45,000 nucleotides of DNA from Chrysomallon squamiferum (GCA_012295275.1 CM022669.1:4876777-4921776); one strand, 5' to 3'. Numbered from the stretch's first letter, positions 10,601 to 21,235 are shown. The notes: generated from the letters alone by a model not told the origin. Numbers and translations are program-made.

Positions 10601-11142
10601 AGAATTTTTCCATTATCAGATTTACATGAAGATTTTTCCATTTCAGAGTGTAAAAACTCATAAATTACGTAACCACTGAAGTTCTGACATGAAAACATGT
10701 TACATAAAATACTTGAACGCGTTTAACAAAGGTCCTAGACTCGTTTTACTTAGGCTAATTTCAGTTATTTAAGTCGTTCACTAACAAACCCTTCATTAAA
10801 CAGATCACTGAACCTCTCATCAAACCTTCCTTTGTGAGTTTTTACCTACAACACAAATTTTAAATCCTTTTTTTTTTTTTTTTTTTTTTTTCCTCTTTTT
10901 TTTTCCACGATCGTACATAGTTAAAATAATCTGTTATTAATGCAACTGGTTACGTAACCACATTGTTACCACAACAATAAACTAAACCGTATCAAGTGAC
11001 AAAAAAACCTGTTCTTCAGCATCGTGACAAGTAAAATTTACTAAAAATACACTGAGCATTTGCAGCGTATTAGTTAACAAACGACTGTGACGTACTAAAA
11101 ATAGCTTACATCAGGAATAGAAATCAATGTTAAATCCATAAA
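10601..11142. other. Unique DNA, no gene seen
   Basis: Ordinary AT-rich DNA interrupted by a T run at about 10869-10890. Confidence 0.55.
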
Positions 11143-11162
11143 TCCTGATGATGATGATGATG

Positions 11163-11195
<33 letters not shown>

Positions 11196-11197
11196 TT
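11143..11197. repeat. (GAT)n-(ATT)n triplet repeat
   Basis: GATGAT run passing directly into an ATT run. Confidence 0.95.
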
Positions 11198-12535
11198 ATA
11201 TTACTCATATTATAAATAATTTTAATTTAATTTTTAAATCTTCAGTTACAAATCAGAATTACCATCTGAAATCGTCTCTGTTAAAAGGTAAATTTATATC
11301 GGATGCTTTTAATATGCGTGTCGTGTGCATTATATTTGTGCGTAAATATCTGCGTTGGGAAATAATTATGTATCATTGTGACTGATAGACAAACGCACAC
11401 GCACACACGTGGACTCTGAAAAACGACTGTGTTCTTCTCATTATTAATATAATCGGGATTACCAAAGAATGTGGTATGTACTATCCTAGCATTAACCATT
11501 GTTTTGGGCTTATCTGGTCTGTATGCGTTCACTGGTTTTATTAAGGTCTTTAACTGAAGGGCTAATTTTGTTTTTATTTTGTTTTGTTTATTTGTTTGTT
11601 TTTCTTTCTTTCTTCATTTCGATTTTATTTTTCTGTAGCAAACGCATATAAAAAATCCTTTACTGTTACATTGATAAAAAAAAAAAAAAAACCCCCACAC
11701 ACATATAAATTAAATAATAAACAAACAAAATAATAAGACACTACAGCAGCATTTTTTTCTTCTTTTTCTATTATTATCGGCATGTTCCTTTGGCAAACGT
11801 CCTTGACCTCTTAAAGTGGCAGACTTAAAAAAAAACAATCTCTTTGATGTTTTATAAAATATTTCTTCCCTCCTTTCTGTATCGGCATTTACATCTGTGT
11901 CTGTGATGACAATCCGATATTTCAAACAGAAGAGATGAGAAGCCGCCCTCTTTTTATTATTTTTCTGTGACGTCTACAGATGTTAGCAACAGAAAGGTAA
12001 TGACATTTAGAGTTTTTTCCATGCACGTGATGGACAGTTGCTTTCAAGATTTATAGTTTATTAGTGTGTGATTGCAACCCACCCCTCCCACTGTTTGATA
12101 GGATACCCAATATTGTGACCCACGATCTCCACCTACGTTTTCAGATGTTAAAATTATTTCAGAGAACATGACCGTGTGTGTTGGAACCTAGCAACCGTGT
12201 GCACGAGTTGATTACTGTTATAAATATTTTGATCATATCTCTCGTCATCAATGAGTGGTTGATTATTTTAAAACAGACCAAAGTCGTTTAATTTGTGTGT
12301 GTATTTTAATGTGTATGAACATATATATTATTAGCGTTTACATTCAGAGTATCGTGTGAATTAATCTTGAAGTGGTTTCGTATATATATATATTATATGT
12401 GCGTTTTGTTTTCTTCACAAATATACGACTATTCACGTTATCACCAACACACAATCAAACAAACACGGACACACAGACAGAGAAGCACATTCTTAGAAAT
12501 TAATTAACTTCATCCTGTTCTTCAACCAAATGCAC
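11198..12535. other. Unique DNA, no gene seen
   Basis: AT-rich sequence of mixed complexity with an A run near 11677-11691. The minus ORFs at 11281-11532 and 11710-11925 are not recognisable and have no splice or promoter support. Confidence 0.5.
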
Positions 12536-12537
12536 TA

Positions 12538-12835
12538 ATTTTGGTAGTAATAGTAATACTGGCAACGCTGTTGATAGTGGTATTAGCGGTAGTGATAGAA
12601 ATAGTAGCAATAGTAGCAGTAGTAAAACTAGATAGGAGTGGTATGGTAGTAACTGTCATAGCAGTTGTAGTAGTAGCAGCAGCAATTTTTGCGAATAAGC
12701 GTGGATAATATTAATAACTTTTAACAAAGATGACGAAGACATCACAGAACAAGAAAACGAAGTTAATGATGACGCCGACGATGACGATGATGATGATGAT
12801 AATGATTATGATAATGTTAACGATGAAATTAACCA
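12538..12835. repeat. Degenerate TAG/GTA and GAT/GAC triplet domain
   Basis: Imperfect AGT/AGC triplets (about 12544-12690) followed by GACGAT-type triplets (about 12768-12830). Confidence 0.88.
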
Positions 12836-12950
12836 CAACTAAAAAGATTAACATATGTAATGATATGGTGAACCAAACAGAATCGATTTCCCATTCTTAA
12901 AACCAGTACTCTCCTACAGAGTTATTTCCCCACTTTTCTTTTGTAAGCAG

Positions 12951-13153
12951 GCATCAGCAAGATGCATCAAGTCTGTTACTGGCGTCATAAAAAAGAGACA
13001 AGAGGGCGCCACCGGCTACAGATCGGTGACAGATATATCGGTCTGATACTGAAATGTCATAACATTTCCTCGGGGAACTCTTATCAACGATTTCTGATAA
13101 ATAACTGTGCGATGTCTCAGACAAATCTTTACAGGATTCACTTGATTTTCTCT
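12951..13153 (+). other. Candidate internal exon (203 nt, open)
   Basis: A pyrimidine-rich tract ending in GTAAGCAG (to 12950) is followed by 203 bases with one fully open frame, then GTGAGT (13154-13159) with a second donor-like GTAAGT at 13162-13167. The open frame reads ISKMHQVCYWRHKKETRGRH at its start, a basic, high-complexity peptide of about 67 residues with no family I know. An in-frame ATG is at 12962. Against a real exon, the last ~40 bases including the donor belong to a degenerate repeat whose other copies lie at about 13290 and 13415. Confidence 0.25.
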
Positions 13154-13575
13154 GTGAGTGTAAGTGCGTGCGTGTGCGTATGTGTGTGTATGAGTGAGTG
13201 TGTATGAGAGAGTGTGTGGGGGTGATGGGGGTTGCGAGAGAGAGAAAAGAAGAGAGTGATAGACACAGACTGAAAGAAGGTCAGAGACATATTTAAAGGA
13301 TTCAATTGATTTTCTGTCACTGTGTGAGACACAGAGAAGGACAATATATATTCACACATACACGCATATATTTTTTGTGTGTGTGTGTAAGAGAGAGAGA
13401 GGTAACAAATATATCTTTCTAGGATTAAGCTGATTTTCTATTTTTCTGTGTGTATTGTTTGAGGGTGTGCGTGAGAGAGAGAGAGAGACAATTCATAACT
13501 AAATAATATACACTTATATATATATTTGTGTGTATGTATGTATGTATGTGTAGAGAGAGAGAAGCAGAAACAGGT
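13115..13575. repeat. Degenerate ~125-165-bp tandem repeat, 3 copies
   Basis: The core AGGATT-CA(C/A)TTGATTTTCT recurs at about 13133, 13297 and 13420. Each copy is followed by TG-rich, then GA-rich, then ATATA-rich sequence. The last copy ends in TATG and GA runs (about 13535-13562). Confidence 0.75.
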
Positions 13576-13860
13576 AGATAGATAAACAGATAAATGTGTT
13601 CATATGTTGACAGTCTTCTACTTCCTTTTCTTTTATTCTAATTATCAGTTCGATTTTTCAGTTTATGCTTGACAAAAGTTAAATAGTCTGGAACTGATTT
13701 GTAACAGATATGTTTTCTCTACAGTACTCTTCAATTTGGGTTGTTCAGTGTTTTTGAAAAAATGCACGAAAGAGTCAAGGCAATGCTTTTACATGCTTCC
13801 CACTGATTATACATGTGGCGACTTTATTCACTTTTTTCTCTGTACCCATCCTTTTATTCA
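13576..13860. other. Unique DNA with an acceptor-like site
   Basis: TGTTTTCTCTACAG at about 13711-13724 is a good plus-strand splice acceptor by consensus. No matching donor or convincing coding frame follows. Confidence 0.3.
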
Positions 13861-14035
13861 TTCATATATATCCATCTGTCTATCCACCAATCTCTCTGTC
13901 TATTTATTTATTTATTTAATTATTTATATATTTACATATCTGTTTAACTGCCTAACCTACTTATATGTTGGTCTGTCAGTACTTCCTTTCGTATTTCTGT
14001 CTATCTGATTGACTATCTGACTGTCAGTCTGTTAG
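13861..14035. repeat. TTTA and CTGT/CTAT-rich low-complexity tract
   Basis: Degenerate ATCTGTCTAT-type words and a TTTA run (about 13902-13930). Confidence 0.8.
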
Positions 14036-14053
14036 TTCTGAATACGAACTAGT

Positions 14054-14341
14054 ATGAGTATACGATCTCTAGAAAGTACCAGTTTCAGGGCATGTTATTT
14101 AAACTCATTAGAGGGCCATGTACAAAATACCTGTCAGTATCATGGAATCTTTTATTTTTTTCTGAGATGTCTCATACACAAACAAAGTGCATGTTGTTAC
14201 CATCTGCAAGTTATTCACTGGACACAGAACAGTGAGTGTACATTCTTCCTGTGTGGGTGGTACATATGGCCTCGCTCACAGGACTGTTACTATCTCACTC
14301 TACCTGATCAATGGTTGCTGTTCAATGGTTGGCATGAGTGA
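14054..14341 (+). CDS. Hypothetical 95-codon ORF, doubtful
   Basis: Non-repetitive plus-strand ORF beginning MSIRSLESTSFRACYLNS, with many Cys, Trp and aromatic residues. A second frame (14187-14408) is also open. The base composition here is more balanced than in the flanks, suggesting an old mobile-element remnant or chance. TTAACACTTTGACTCACC at 14397-14414 resembles a TTAA-type transposon end. No domain is recognised. Confidence 0.15.
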   Translation: MSIRSLESTSFRACYLNSLEGHVQNTCQYHGIFYFFLRCLIHKQSACCYHLQVIHWTQNSECTFFLCGWYIWPRSQDCYYLTLPDQWLLFNGWHE

Positions 14342-14419
14342 CCCAGATTTCGTAATAGGATTATTGACACTGTGGACACCAAGCACTTTTTCTGTGTTAA
14401 CACTTTGACTCACCCTGTT

Positions 14420-14930
14420 AGAACATTACACACGTAATTACGTATGATGATATTGAATGTATTTAGGGAATTTTCTTCTCTCTTTTATTAGCTACTACAT
14501 AGTCATTAGTTTTGAATCCGGGAGAGAGATGTTTACACTTCTCTGTACCTGTCTAAAGGTATAATACCGTGTTTGCAAGGCTATATGTTACTACCCATTG
14601 TATTAAATACTACAGCATTCTGAATAATGCTTCAAACAGGCTTTTTAAAGAACAAATCTGGCAGTTCTAAGTAATATAGTATAAGAATATGGATTTTTCT
14701 CTAATAAATATGCCAATTCAGATCTCGGTTAGAAATACGCTCTTGGGATGTTGTTAATTAATGGAGTCATGCACTGGGATAGGCCTGTGTATACATTGTG
14801 TCTGACAGTAACTGAATTCTGTTTCTTTTTAGTAATACACAAACACACGGATTTAATCATTCTGAAATTCTTGAGGTTTTCTATGTCTTAGTTCCATACC
14901 TTTATTTGAAAATGTTTTTCTTGTTTGTGT
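14420..14930. other. Unique DNA, no gene seen
   Basis: AT-rich, mixed complexity, with no supportable feature. Confidence 0.5.
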
Positions 14931-15004
14931 TATTATTATTTATTTTATTTTGTTACTTTTTATAAATTATTATTATTAATTTTTTTTTTTGAAATTCTAT
15001 TATA

Positions 15005-15040
<36 letters not shown>

Positions 15041-15042
15041 CG
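14931..15042. repeat. (ATT)n / T-rich tract
   Basis: TTATTATTTATTT words and an ATT run of about 12 units (about 15004-15039). Confidence 0.92.
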
Positions 15043-15999
15043 GTTTTTTTTTCTCAATTTTTTGTTCCTGGATAAACAGAAAGACAGACAGACAGCGAGA
15101 CGACATACATACACCCTGGAAAACTTTAATACTTCGACAACCTGTACTATTTCATTCTTTCTTTCTTTCTGTATTTATTTTTGAATTTTATAATAATTTC
15201 TACCCCCTCTAAGTGACAGAATCGCTACCAAAGCAGTAATTCCACATCGCACCACACATGACATTTAGAATTAGATTCGACACGGAAAGAGATCAGCATG
15301 ATTCGTAATAACCGGAAGCTGTCCTACATTTTCTCTAATCAAACGAAATCGGCTTATCGGACGTTGGTAATAAACACAGCGAGTCATCTATCAATGCAGC
15401 TTGTTCTGTTTTAAACGAAATTTTTCCATTTCTTGCTAAATCTAACTGTCAGCTTTTATTACTCATCTTCCTGTCGACCGTTTCATTTCTGGGTTACGCA
15501 ACTGTGATGCGGTCTTCTTATTCTACTTCTTATATTTAAAAAAAAAATATTTTCTGTTTGTTTTGTTTTGGTTTTATGCTCCTGTTCTCGGTTATGTAAC
15601 AAAAACATAATTTGCTGTTGCTGTTTAAATAACAATCTGACAAATTAATATTTAATTTAACGACACACATGACGTTGTAAAACTACAGCTTTTCTGGGGT
15701 TTTGGGGTTGTTGTTTTTTTTGTCGACGTTTGTTTCTGATCGCGGTGACTTCGTTTCGACAGAATTTGGCTACGTGCGTGCAGGTTTATGAATCTGTTTA
15801 ATATCTAATAATGATGTTGATGACGCTGATGATGACGATGAATGAAGAGTAAGGTTTAATGAAAATAATAATAATAATAGCAAACATTTTGCTAAATATA
15901 CACTGGGAATTGTTTTTGACTTTAACGTCATCCTCAAAATACTAATATGTCTCAATGTTTAACTATACCAGAGTTTACTCCACAAGAATACAATTCTTA
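15043..15999. other. Unique DNA, no gene seen
   Basis: Mixed complexity with some CpG. A TTTC run (about 15154-15170) and degenerate GATGAC/AATAAT triplets (about 15810-15882) occur. No gene is supportable. Confidence 0.5.
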
Positions 16000-16075
16000 T
16001 ATCTTTTTTCTCCCTTTCTTTCATTCTTTTCTCTCTCTTTTTTTTTTTTTTCTTTCTTTCTTTTTATTATTTTAA
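16000..16075. repeat. Pyrimidine-rich CTTT tract
   Basis: TTTC/TCTT repeats on the plus strand. Confidence 0.9.
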
Positions 16076-16179
16076 ACAGAAGAGTACACCGGATATTGGA
16101 ACTGAAATTCAGCAGAAAGAAAAGCAGACGGCTTTGCACCAAGCCGAGTATGAATGATTAAGACAAAAACTGATGTACT

Positions 16180-16372
16180 TTTATATTACTTCAACTGCGG
16201 CGACTACTTTTACAGCTACCACTGCTGCTAATCCTATTAGCCTACTTTTGCTTCTAATACCACCATTGAAGTTCCTGCTTATACTACTACTACTACAACA
16301 ACAGCAAAAACACCTACTACTAACGTCTAGAACTACCACTACTGCTACTATTACTGTTATTTTTTCTAGGTA
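16180..16372. repeat. Degenerate ACT/CTA triplet domain
   Basis: Imperfect CTACTACTA, ACAACA and GCTACT triplets. The ORFs here (Thr/Leu/Ala-rich) are by-products. Confidence 0.85.
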
Positions 16373-16421
16373 TAGTTATATTTGATAAGTGTTTCTTATT
16401 TGGGGTTTGTTGACAAAAAAT

Positions 16422-16560
16422 GCATATATATATATATATATATGTATATAATATACATACACATACAAATATAGATACATATATACACACACGTACATAC
16501 ATATTTTCTATATATATATATATACACACGCACGCAGACACAGATATATGCACGAATACA
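16422..16560. repeat. (TA)n and ATAC-rich tract
   Basis: TA runs (about 16424-16443 and 16509-16524) with ATACATAC and CACGCA words. Confidence 0.92.
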
Positions 16561-17015
16561 CACAGATGTAATTTAAAGTGGCGTTATTGCTTATTAGCGT
16601 TTCAAGTGCGTATTTACTTGATTGTTTATTCAGTTACTCATTATTTTTGTACCGTAAGAAAAAAAAAAAGAAGAAAAAAATACGAAAAAGAAAAGCTGAT
16701 GAAGAAAAAAAAGTAAGAAATAAGACATGAAAAGCGACTCTGAAAGAAGAAAACAGAAGGCTTTTGACGTGCTAGCGAATTCAAAATGGCACTTTCCAGC
16801 AGTGACGTCAAACAGGCCTCACGATGTTATTATTACTTTTATGGTAAATTAATTTTGTAGAAGTGCGCCAATTACGTGTTCTCCCTGTACAGGGAATAAA
16901 TGTGTTTTCAACAGACCATAATTCATGTTAACAGTCTGCTAAGACGATCTTCACAACACAATTATGTTGGATAAAATAAACAGAGGTCTGTGACCCTTAC
17001 ACACCAGTGATTGCA
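16561..17015. other. Unique DNA, no gene seen
   Basis: Includes an A/G-rich stretch (about 16661-16720) and, near 16740-16830, a more complex GC-richer patch carrying a full CRE. Confidence 0.5.
16803..16810. promoter_or_regulatory. Full palindromic CRE (TGACGTCA)
   Basis: Exact eight-base CREB/ATF palindrome in a GC-richer patch that also contains AAAATGGC and CAGGCCTCACG. No adjacent gene is identified, so its function is unproven. Confidence 0.35.
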
Positions 17016-17019
17016 CTTT

Positions 17020-17051
17020 GTTTATTTATTTATTTATTTATTTATTTATTG
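17020..17051. repeat. (TTTA)n microsatellite
   Basis: About seven TTTA units. Confidence 0.95.
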
Positions 17052-17182
17052 TAAACGAATTTAATTTCCATCTGCTTTACATACTAGTACCATACAACTA
17101 ATTACTATGACTACTATTGTTAATTTATTTAGTTTTTCCAATTTTTTTTTGAGTTGTTTTCTTTTTTGTTACTACATCAGCT

Positions 17183-17320
17183 ACAGTTACTGCTGCTGCT
17201 GCTACTACTACTAGTATTATTATTTGTCACTATGGAGTTTGTTATTAACATGTTGTGATTTTAGATAATGTTTAAATTGTGACTCACAGGCGTAAAAATA
17301 TATATATATATATATAACAT
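17183..17320. repeat. CTG/CTA triplets and (TA)n run
   Basis: CTGCTGCTGCTACTACTACT at about 17191-17210, then AT-rich DNA and a TA run at about 17297-17316. Confidence 0.88.
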
Positions 17321-17383
17321 ACGAGTCAAAAATATTTGAGTAAACAAGGACAACATCATTTAAAAATAATAATAATAAAATGA

Positions 17384-17385
<2 letters not shown>

Positions 17386-17458
<73 letters not shown>
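17386..17458. repeat. (TC)36 microsatellite
   Basis: Uninterrupted TC run of about 73 bases, a mirror-repeat sequence. Confidence 0.98.
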
Positions 17459-17462
<4 letters not shown>

Positions 17463-17491
17463 AAAAGGACAAAATAAACTAATTATCTTGA

Positions 17492-17701
17492 AACATTTGT
17501 GAGGTTGTTTTTTTTGTAAATTTTTTTTTTTGTAAATTTAAAAAAAGAAAAAAAAAAAAGAATCGAAAGGAGAAACGTGATCACGACGAGCTCGTACGGA
17601 ATTTATCGAGCATCGGAGACTCGTTCAATCACGGAGCTAAAATAACAGGTTTCTGTATCTCCAGAGACAAGAGATTCGCCGACGAAAAGACACGGAGATA
17701 A
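17492..17701 (+). CDS. ATG-less 69-codon ORF with a BH3-like motif
   Basis: The plus-strand frame is open from a TGA (17489-17491) to TAA (17699-17701) and contains no ATG, so start-based ORF callers miss it. From 17561 the sequence leaves the low-complexity T/A runs and becomes CpG-rich and complex. It encodes LVRNLSSIGDSFN at 17591-17629, which fits the BH3 pattern of BCL-2-family proteins: Leu, three residues, Gly-Asp, with hydrophobic Val, Ile and Phe at the expected spacings and Asn after Phe. BIM and BID have the same arrangement. The C-terminal part is basic and ends KTRR. It could be an exon fragment, a pseudogene piece or coincidence. No good acceptor precedes it, since the upstream bases are purine-rich. 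Confidence 0.2.
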   Translation, partial: NICEVVFFVNFFFCKFKKRKKKKNRKEKRDHDELVRNLSSIGDSFNHGAKITGFCISRDKRFADEKTRR

Positions 17702-17860
17702 AATCGATGTTTTTGTTATCGGCAAATTGAATTAGCAGGAATACGTCGACCCGATGATGTACACCGAAACGAGAAGAAGGACTGTCCAATCTTCGCGACT
17801 CAGACCGGTCAAGTCCGCAAAGTCTTCGGGATCCAGAAGACTTTAATTCTTAACACGTTT
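17561..17860 (+). other. CpG-rich high-complexity island
   Basis: About 300 bases with many CpG dinucleotides and no simple repeats, between a T/A-rich tract and AT-rich DNA. It contains the 10-base palindrome ACGAGCTCGT (17586-17595), the ORF with the BH3-like motif, and a second short ATG-started ORF (about 17754-17846) whose product ends SAKSSGSRRL. A pyrimidine/T-rich tract ending TTTTGTAG lies at about 17912-17919. It could be an exon, promoter, SINE or conserved noncoding element. Confidence 0.4.
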
Positions 17861-17939
17861 AAGCTTGGTGGGATGATTATAACGTGCTTATTTGTGTTTG
17901 TTTTAATTTAACTTTTGTAGGTGATATATTTCTATTTAG

Positions 17940-18090
17940 TTTATGTACATATATACATACATACATACATGCATACATTTATATATACACACGTACACAC
18001 AGACAATTTGGTTTTTATATGTGATAGAATTACTTCTGTTTGTTTTATTAAATGTACATATATAAATGTATATATGTATGTATGTATGTT
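17940..18090. repeat. ATAC and TATG short repeats
   Basis: ATACATAC words at about 17953-17990 and a TATGTATG run at about 18071-18089. Confidence 0.85.
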
Positions 18091-18261
18091 CAGCTATATA
18101 CATTTTATTTATTTAAAATTATTTTCTAAAGCACTTGGTGAACCTGATAGTGACATCTGGTTTGTTATCAATCAATTTTTTCATTGGAATTTGAAAAACG
18201 AAATATTTCTGATAATGGGCGTTTTGAAATTTCTTTTATTGCCTCACAGAAAAAATAAAAA

Positions 18262-18330
18262 AATAAAATAAAATAAAATATGTGTGTGTGTGTGTGTGTG
18301 TAAAAGGTTAATTTTTTTTTTTTTTTTTTT
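18262..18330. repeat. AAAAT, (TG)n and poly(T) cluster
   Basis: AAATA units, then a TG run (about 18282-18301), then a T run (about 18312-18330). Confidence 0.93.
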
Positions 18331-18469
18331 CAGATTGGATCTCAAAATATAATATTTATCTGAATAACGTATCTTTATCTTAACGAATGTTTTTTTTTAT
18401 TGTTTTTACTTTTTTACTTTTTACTTTTTATTATCACACTAATATATACTACTGCTATTCTTGTTGCTG

Positions 18470-18780
18470 CTGCAGCTACTAGTACTACTACTACAACAAC
18501 CCAAGAAAATACAAAAATAAACAACATTAATGAACAACAACAGTAAACGACACAACCTCGACAATAACAACAACAACAACGACGGCAAGAGATATTACAA
18601 TCCAAAACGACAAAAATAAACAACATTAATGAACAACAACAGTAAACGACACAACCTCGACAATAACAACAACGACGGCAAGAGATATTACAATCCAAAA
18701 CGACAAAAATAAACAACAACAGTAAACAACACAACCTCGACAATAACAACAGTAACGACAACGACGAGCAATATTATAAT
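18470..18780. repeat. ACA-rich ~93-99-bp tandem repeat, 3 copies
   Basis: ACAAAAATAAACAAC recurs at 18511, 18610 and 18703. Each copy contains ACGACACAACCTCGACAATA or a close variant, then AAC triplets. The first two also carry CGGCAAGAGATATTACAATC. Copy 3 has lost the CATTAATG part. Minus-strand Val/Cys-rich ORFs are by-products. Confidence 0.93.
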
Positions 18781-18990
18781 TAACGAATTCGCTGCTTCTG
18801 TTGGCTGCGGCATGTAAAGCACACAGCGTGTTAAGGTAATTAAGTTTTCTCTTCTCAGCCATCTTGCACAAAACACTTTTAATTAAACACTCTGACCTAG
18901 CAGACTGAGCCAGGTGGTTGGATGGTGTTAAATTTATTTCGATTTCTTTCTCAGCTTTCATTTTATTGTTAATCTTTCGTTGTCTTTTCG
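18781..18990. other. Unique segment, no gene proven
   Basis: Mixed-complexity 200 bases. The minus reading contains the peptide start MKAEKEIEINLTPSNHLAQ and frames open into the repeat, but no splice or promoter signal supports a gene. Confidence 0.3.
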
Positions 18991-18994
18991 TTGC

Positions 18995-19080
18995 TTTATA
19001 TATATATATATATATATATTATTTATATATATATATATATTTATATATTTTTTATATTTTATTTATTTATTTTTAATTAT
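18995..19080. repeat. (TA)n / TTTAT-rich tract
   Basis: Two TA runs separated by TTATT, then T/A-rich decay. Confidence 0.93.
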
Positions 19081-19440
19081 TTCTTTTAATTTATTTTCCT
19101 TTTGACGTTCTTTATTTCTCAGTTTTGTCTTTCTCACTTTATTCTCATTATTTTCTTTGTTACACAATTTCTTTCATTTCCTTCTTACGTTTTGTGTTTT
19201 TCACCATCCGCTTGATTGGTTAGTTGTATTTTCTGTCTTGTTGGCTTCCTTCCTTCCGTTATTTTGATGACTTCTTTTCTTGCTTAAGTTATTTCCTTCT
19301 TAATATCATCAGTGTTTCTCTTTTCTTTTCTCACCTTCGTTTTTTTCTTTCGTATTTTTTCTTTCCATCTTTCATTTTTCCTTGTTTTATCTTTTATCCG
19401 CTGTTGTCTTTTTATTTTTATTTTTTTACAAGTTTTCTCT
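19081..19440. repeat. T/TTTC-rich low-complexity DNA
   Basis: Pyrimidine-rich plus strand with TTTC, CTTT and TTCC words. Long Phe/Ser/Leu ORFs result from this composition. Confidence 0.75.
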
Positions 19441-19862
19441 ATTGCTATCATTTCAACTACACTTCTTATTCTGCTGCTATTGCTGTCACTACCACTACCA
19501 CAACACCATCGCAGCCACTACTTCTACTATCCAACTACTGTTGTTGCTGGTACTGCTACTACTGATGTTACCCCTACGTCAACCACTACTGCTACTATCA
19601 GTAATACTGCTTGTACTACTACTATCCTTCTGCTGCTACTATTTCTACTACCGCTGCTGCTACCACTACAACAACTGCTATTGCTACTGCAGCTGGTACT
19701 ACTACTACTACTACGACTACTACTATTATTATTACAGCAGCTGCCACTGTTATTACAAGTACTATCGTTGTTACAACTGGTGCTATTACTACTACCTCTG
19801 CTGCTGCTGATGCTGCTGTCACTACCACTAATACTATTAGCAGAATTGTCCTGGTGGTTTAA
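19441..19862. repeat. Degenerate CTA/CTG/ACT triplet domain
   Basis: About 420 bases of imperfect triplets (TACTAC, GCTGCT, CCACTA). All six frames give homopolymer-like peptides (Leu, Thr, Tyr, Ser, Val), so the 216-codon ORF here is not credible as a gene. Confidence 0.9.
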
Positions 19863-19981
19863 TAACAATAAACGAATAAAAATGATAAATCAATTTTTGG
19901 CCACTGATGGACTAATTGCTTTTGGTGTTGTTGTTGATGATGATTATGATACGTCAGAATAAATATATAAATCAGTGTATA

Positions 19982-19982
19982 T

Positions 19983-20053
<71 letters not shown>

Positions 20054-20216
20054 ATAATAATAATAACAATAATAATAAGATGAAGAAGAAAAAGAAGAAC
20101 AACAACAACCACTACAACAGGAATAATAACAATAACACTAACAGTAACAACAACAATAATAATAACAATAACAAAACAACACAACACAACAATAATAATA
20201 ATGAAATAGAAAATTA
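19982..20216. repeat. (TAC)n run then AAT/AAC/GAA triplets
   Basis: About 24 uninterrupted TAC units (19982-20053) followed by AAT, AAC and GAAGAA triplets. Confidence 0.97.
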
Positions 20217-21235
20217 GAAGAAAAAACTGTATATCAAGCCTCTGCAGATTTGTGCGTTATTGAATGACATAACAAAAGTTGACTGGGAAATAATGACAGC
20301 AATTTTCTCTCACAAATGATTATAGCACTTAAACCAGAGTCGGCTTTTTATTATCAGTTTGAAACAGCATCGATAAACATATATTCCATTAAAAAAAAAA
20401 TTTTTTTTTATTAGTTATTTTTCATTTCATTTCCTTCCATAAACCAACATCTTATGAGAGCTAATTTCATACTGATTCAGTATCACATATCTCGCAAAAC
20501 AATATGGCGGATTCCTTTCAAACCTAAAAACGAGAAGTCTGGACGTTTTACAAGAACCTACAATAGATCCATTTGTTAAAAAAAAAAAAAAAAAAATTTA
20601 AAAATAAAAAAAAATAAAAATAATAAAATGGACGTTTAAAGAGACTGGTTATTAAACTGTTATGCCACGGCCTAATCATGGAAATAAACTCCGCATAAAG
20701 GAACAATTACGTCTAACCTTCGTAAAATAAATGCATTTGTGCCGTTTGTTCAGAGTACTCCAGCATGCGTTCCAGGCTTTCATTGATCTTTTTAAAGCAG
20801 TCATACAAATTACGAAATGCGGTACAACAGGAAGAGTAAATGGGATTATGTCCCCTGAAAATTTGGTTCGTCTGCACAGCCTTATTATAAGGATCGTATT
20901 ATTATTATTGCTGCTATTACTAACGTTGAATATTTCTGCTGGCGCTGCTAACATTAATGTTAGCCTAGTGCTACTAATATTTTAAGAAAATAAACGGCTA
21001 TTTTTGCTGTTACTTCTAGTTTAACTATTAAGCGTCTGTTTTTTATATCAGTACTATAACCACAATATAATAGCTGAAGATTTAAATTACGTCAACACAG
21101 AATGACTGTGTTTTTTTAAGTTAAAAGTAAAGATATTAAAATTCGGGAAGAAAATAAAAACAAATAACAGTTACAGATTTATGCAAGAAAAATATAACTC
21201 ATTAATGCAATTTTTGGATCATTTTGTTGTTTTTC
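20217..21235. other. Unique DNA with short A/T runs
   Basis: Includes A/T runs (about 20391-20410 and 20579-20597) and a more complex stretch at 20640-20900 in which both strands have ~85-92-codon ORFs (plus 20731-20985, minus 20676-20954). Neither is recognisable. An old transposable-element fragment is possible. Confidence 0.4.

Noticed and set aside
13711-13724. Good splice acceptor as evidence for a plus-strand exon
   Set aside because: No paired donor or consistent coding frame follows. An isolated acceptor-like sequence is common in T-rich DNA.
19312-19962. 216-codon Leu-rich ORF that looks like a membrane protein
   Set aside because: It arises from T-rich DNA and CTA/CTG triplets. 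Overlapping frames give Thr-, Tyr- and Ser-rich versions of equal length.
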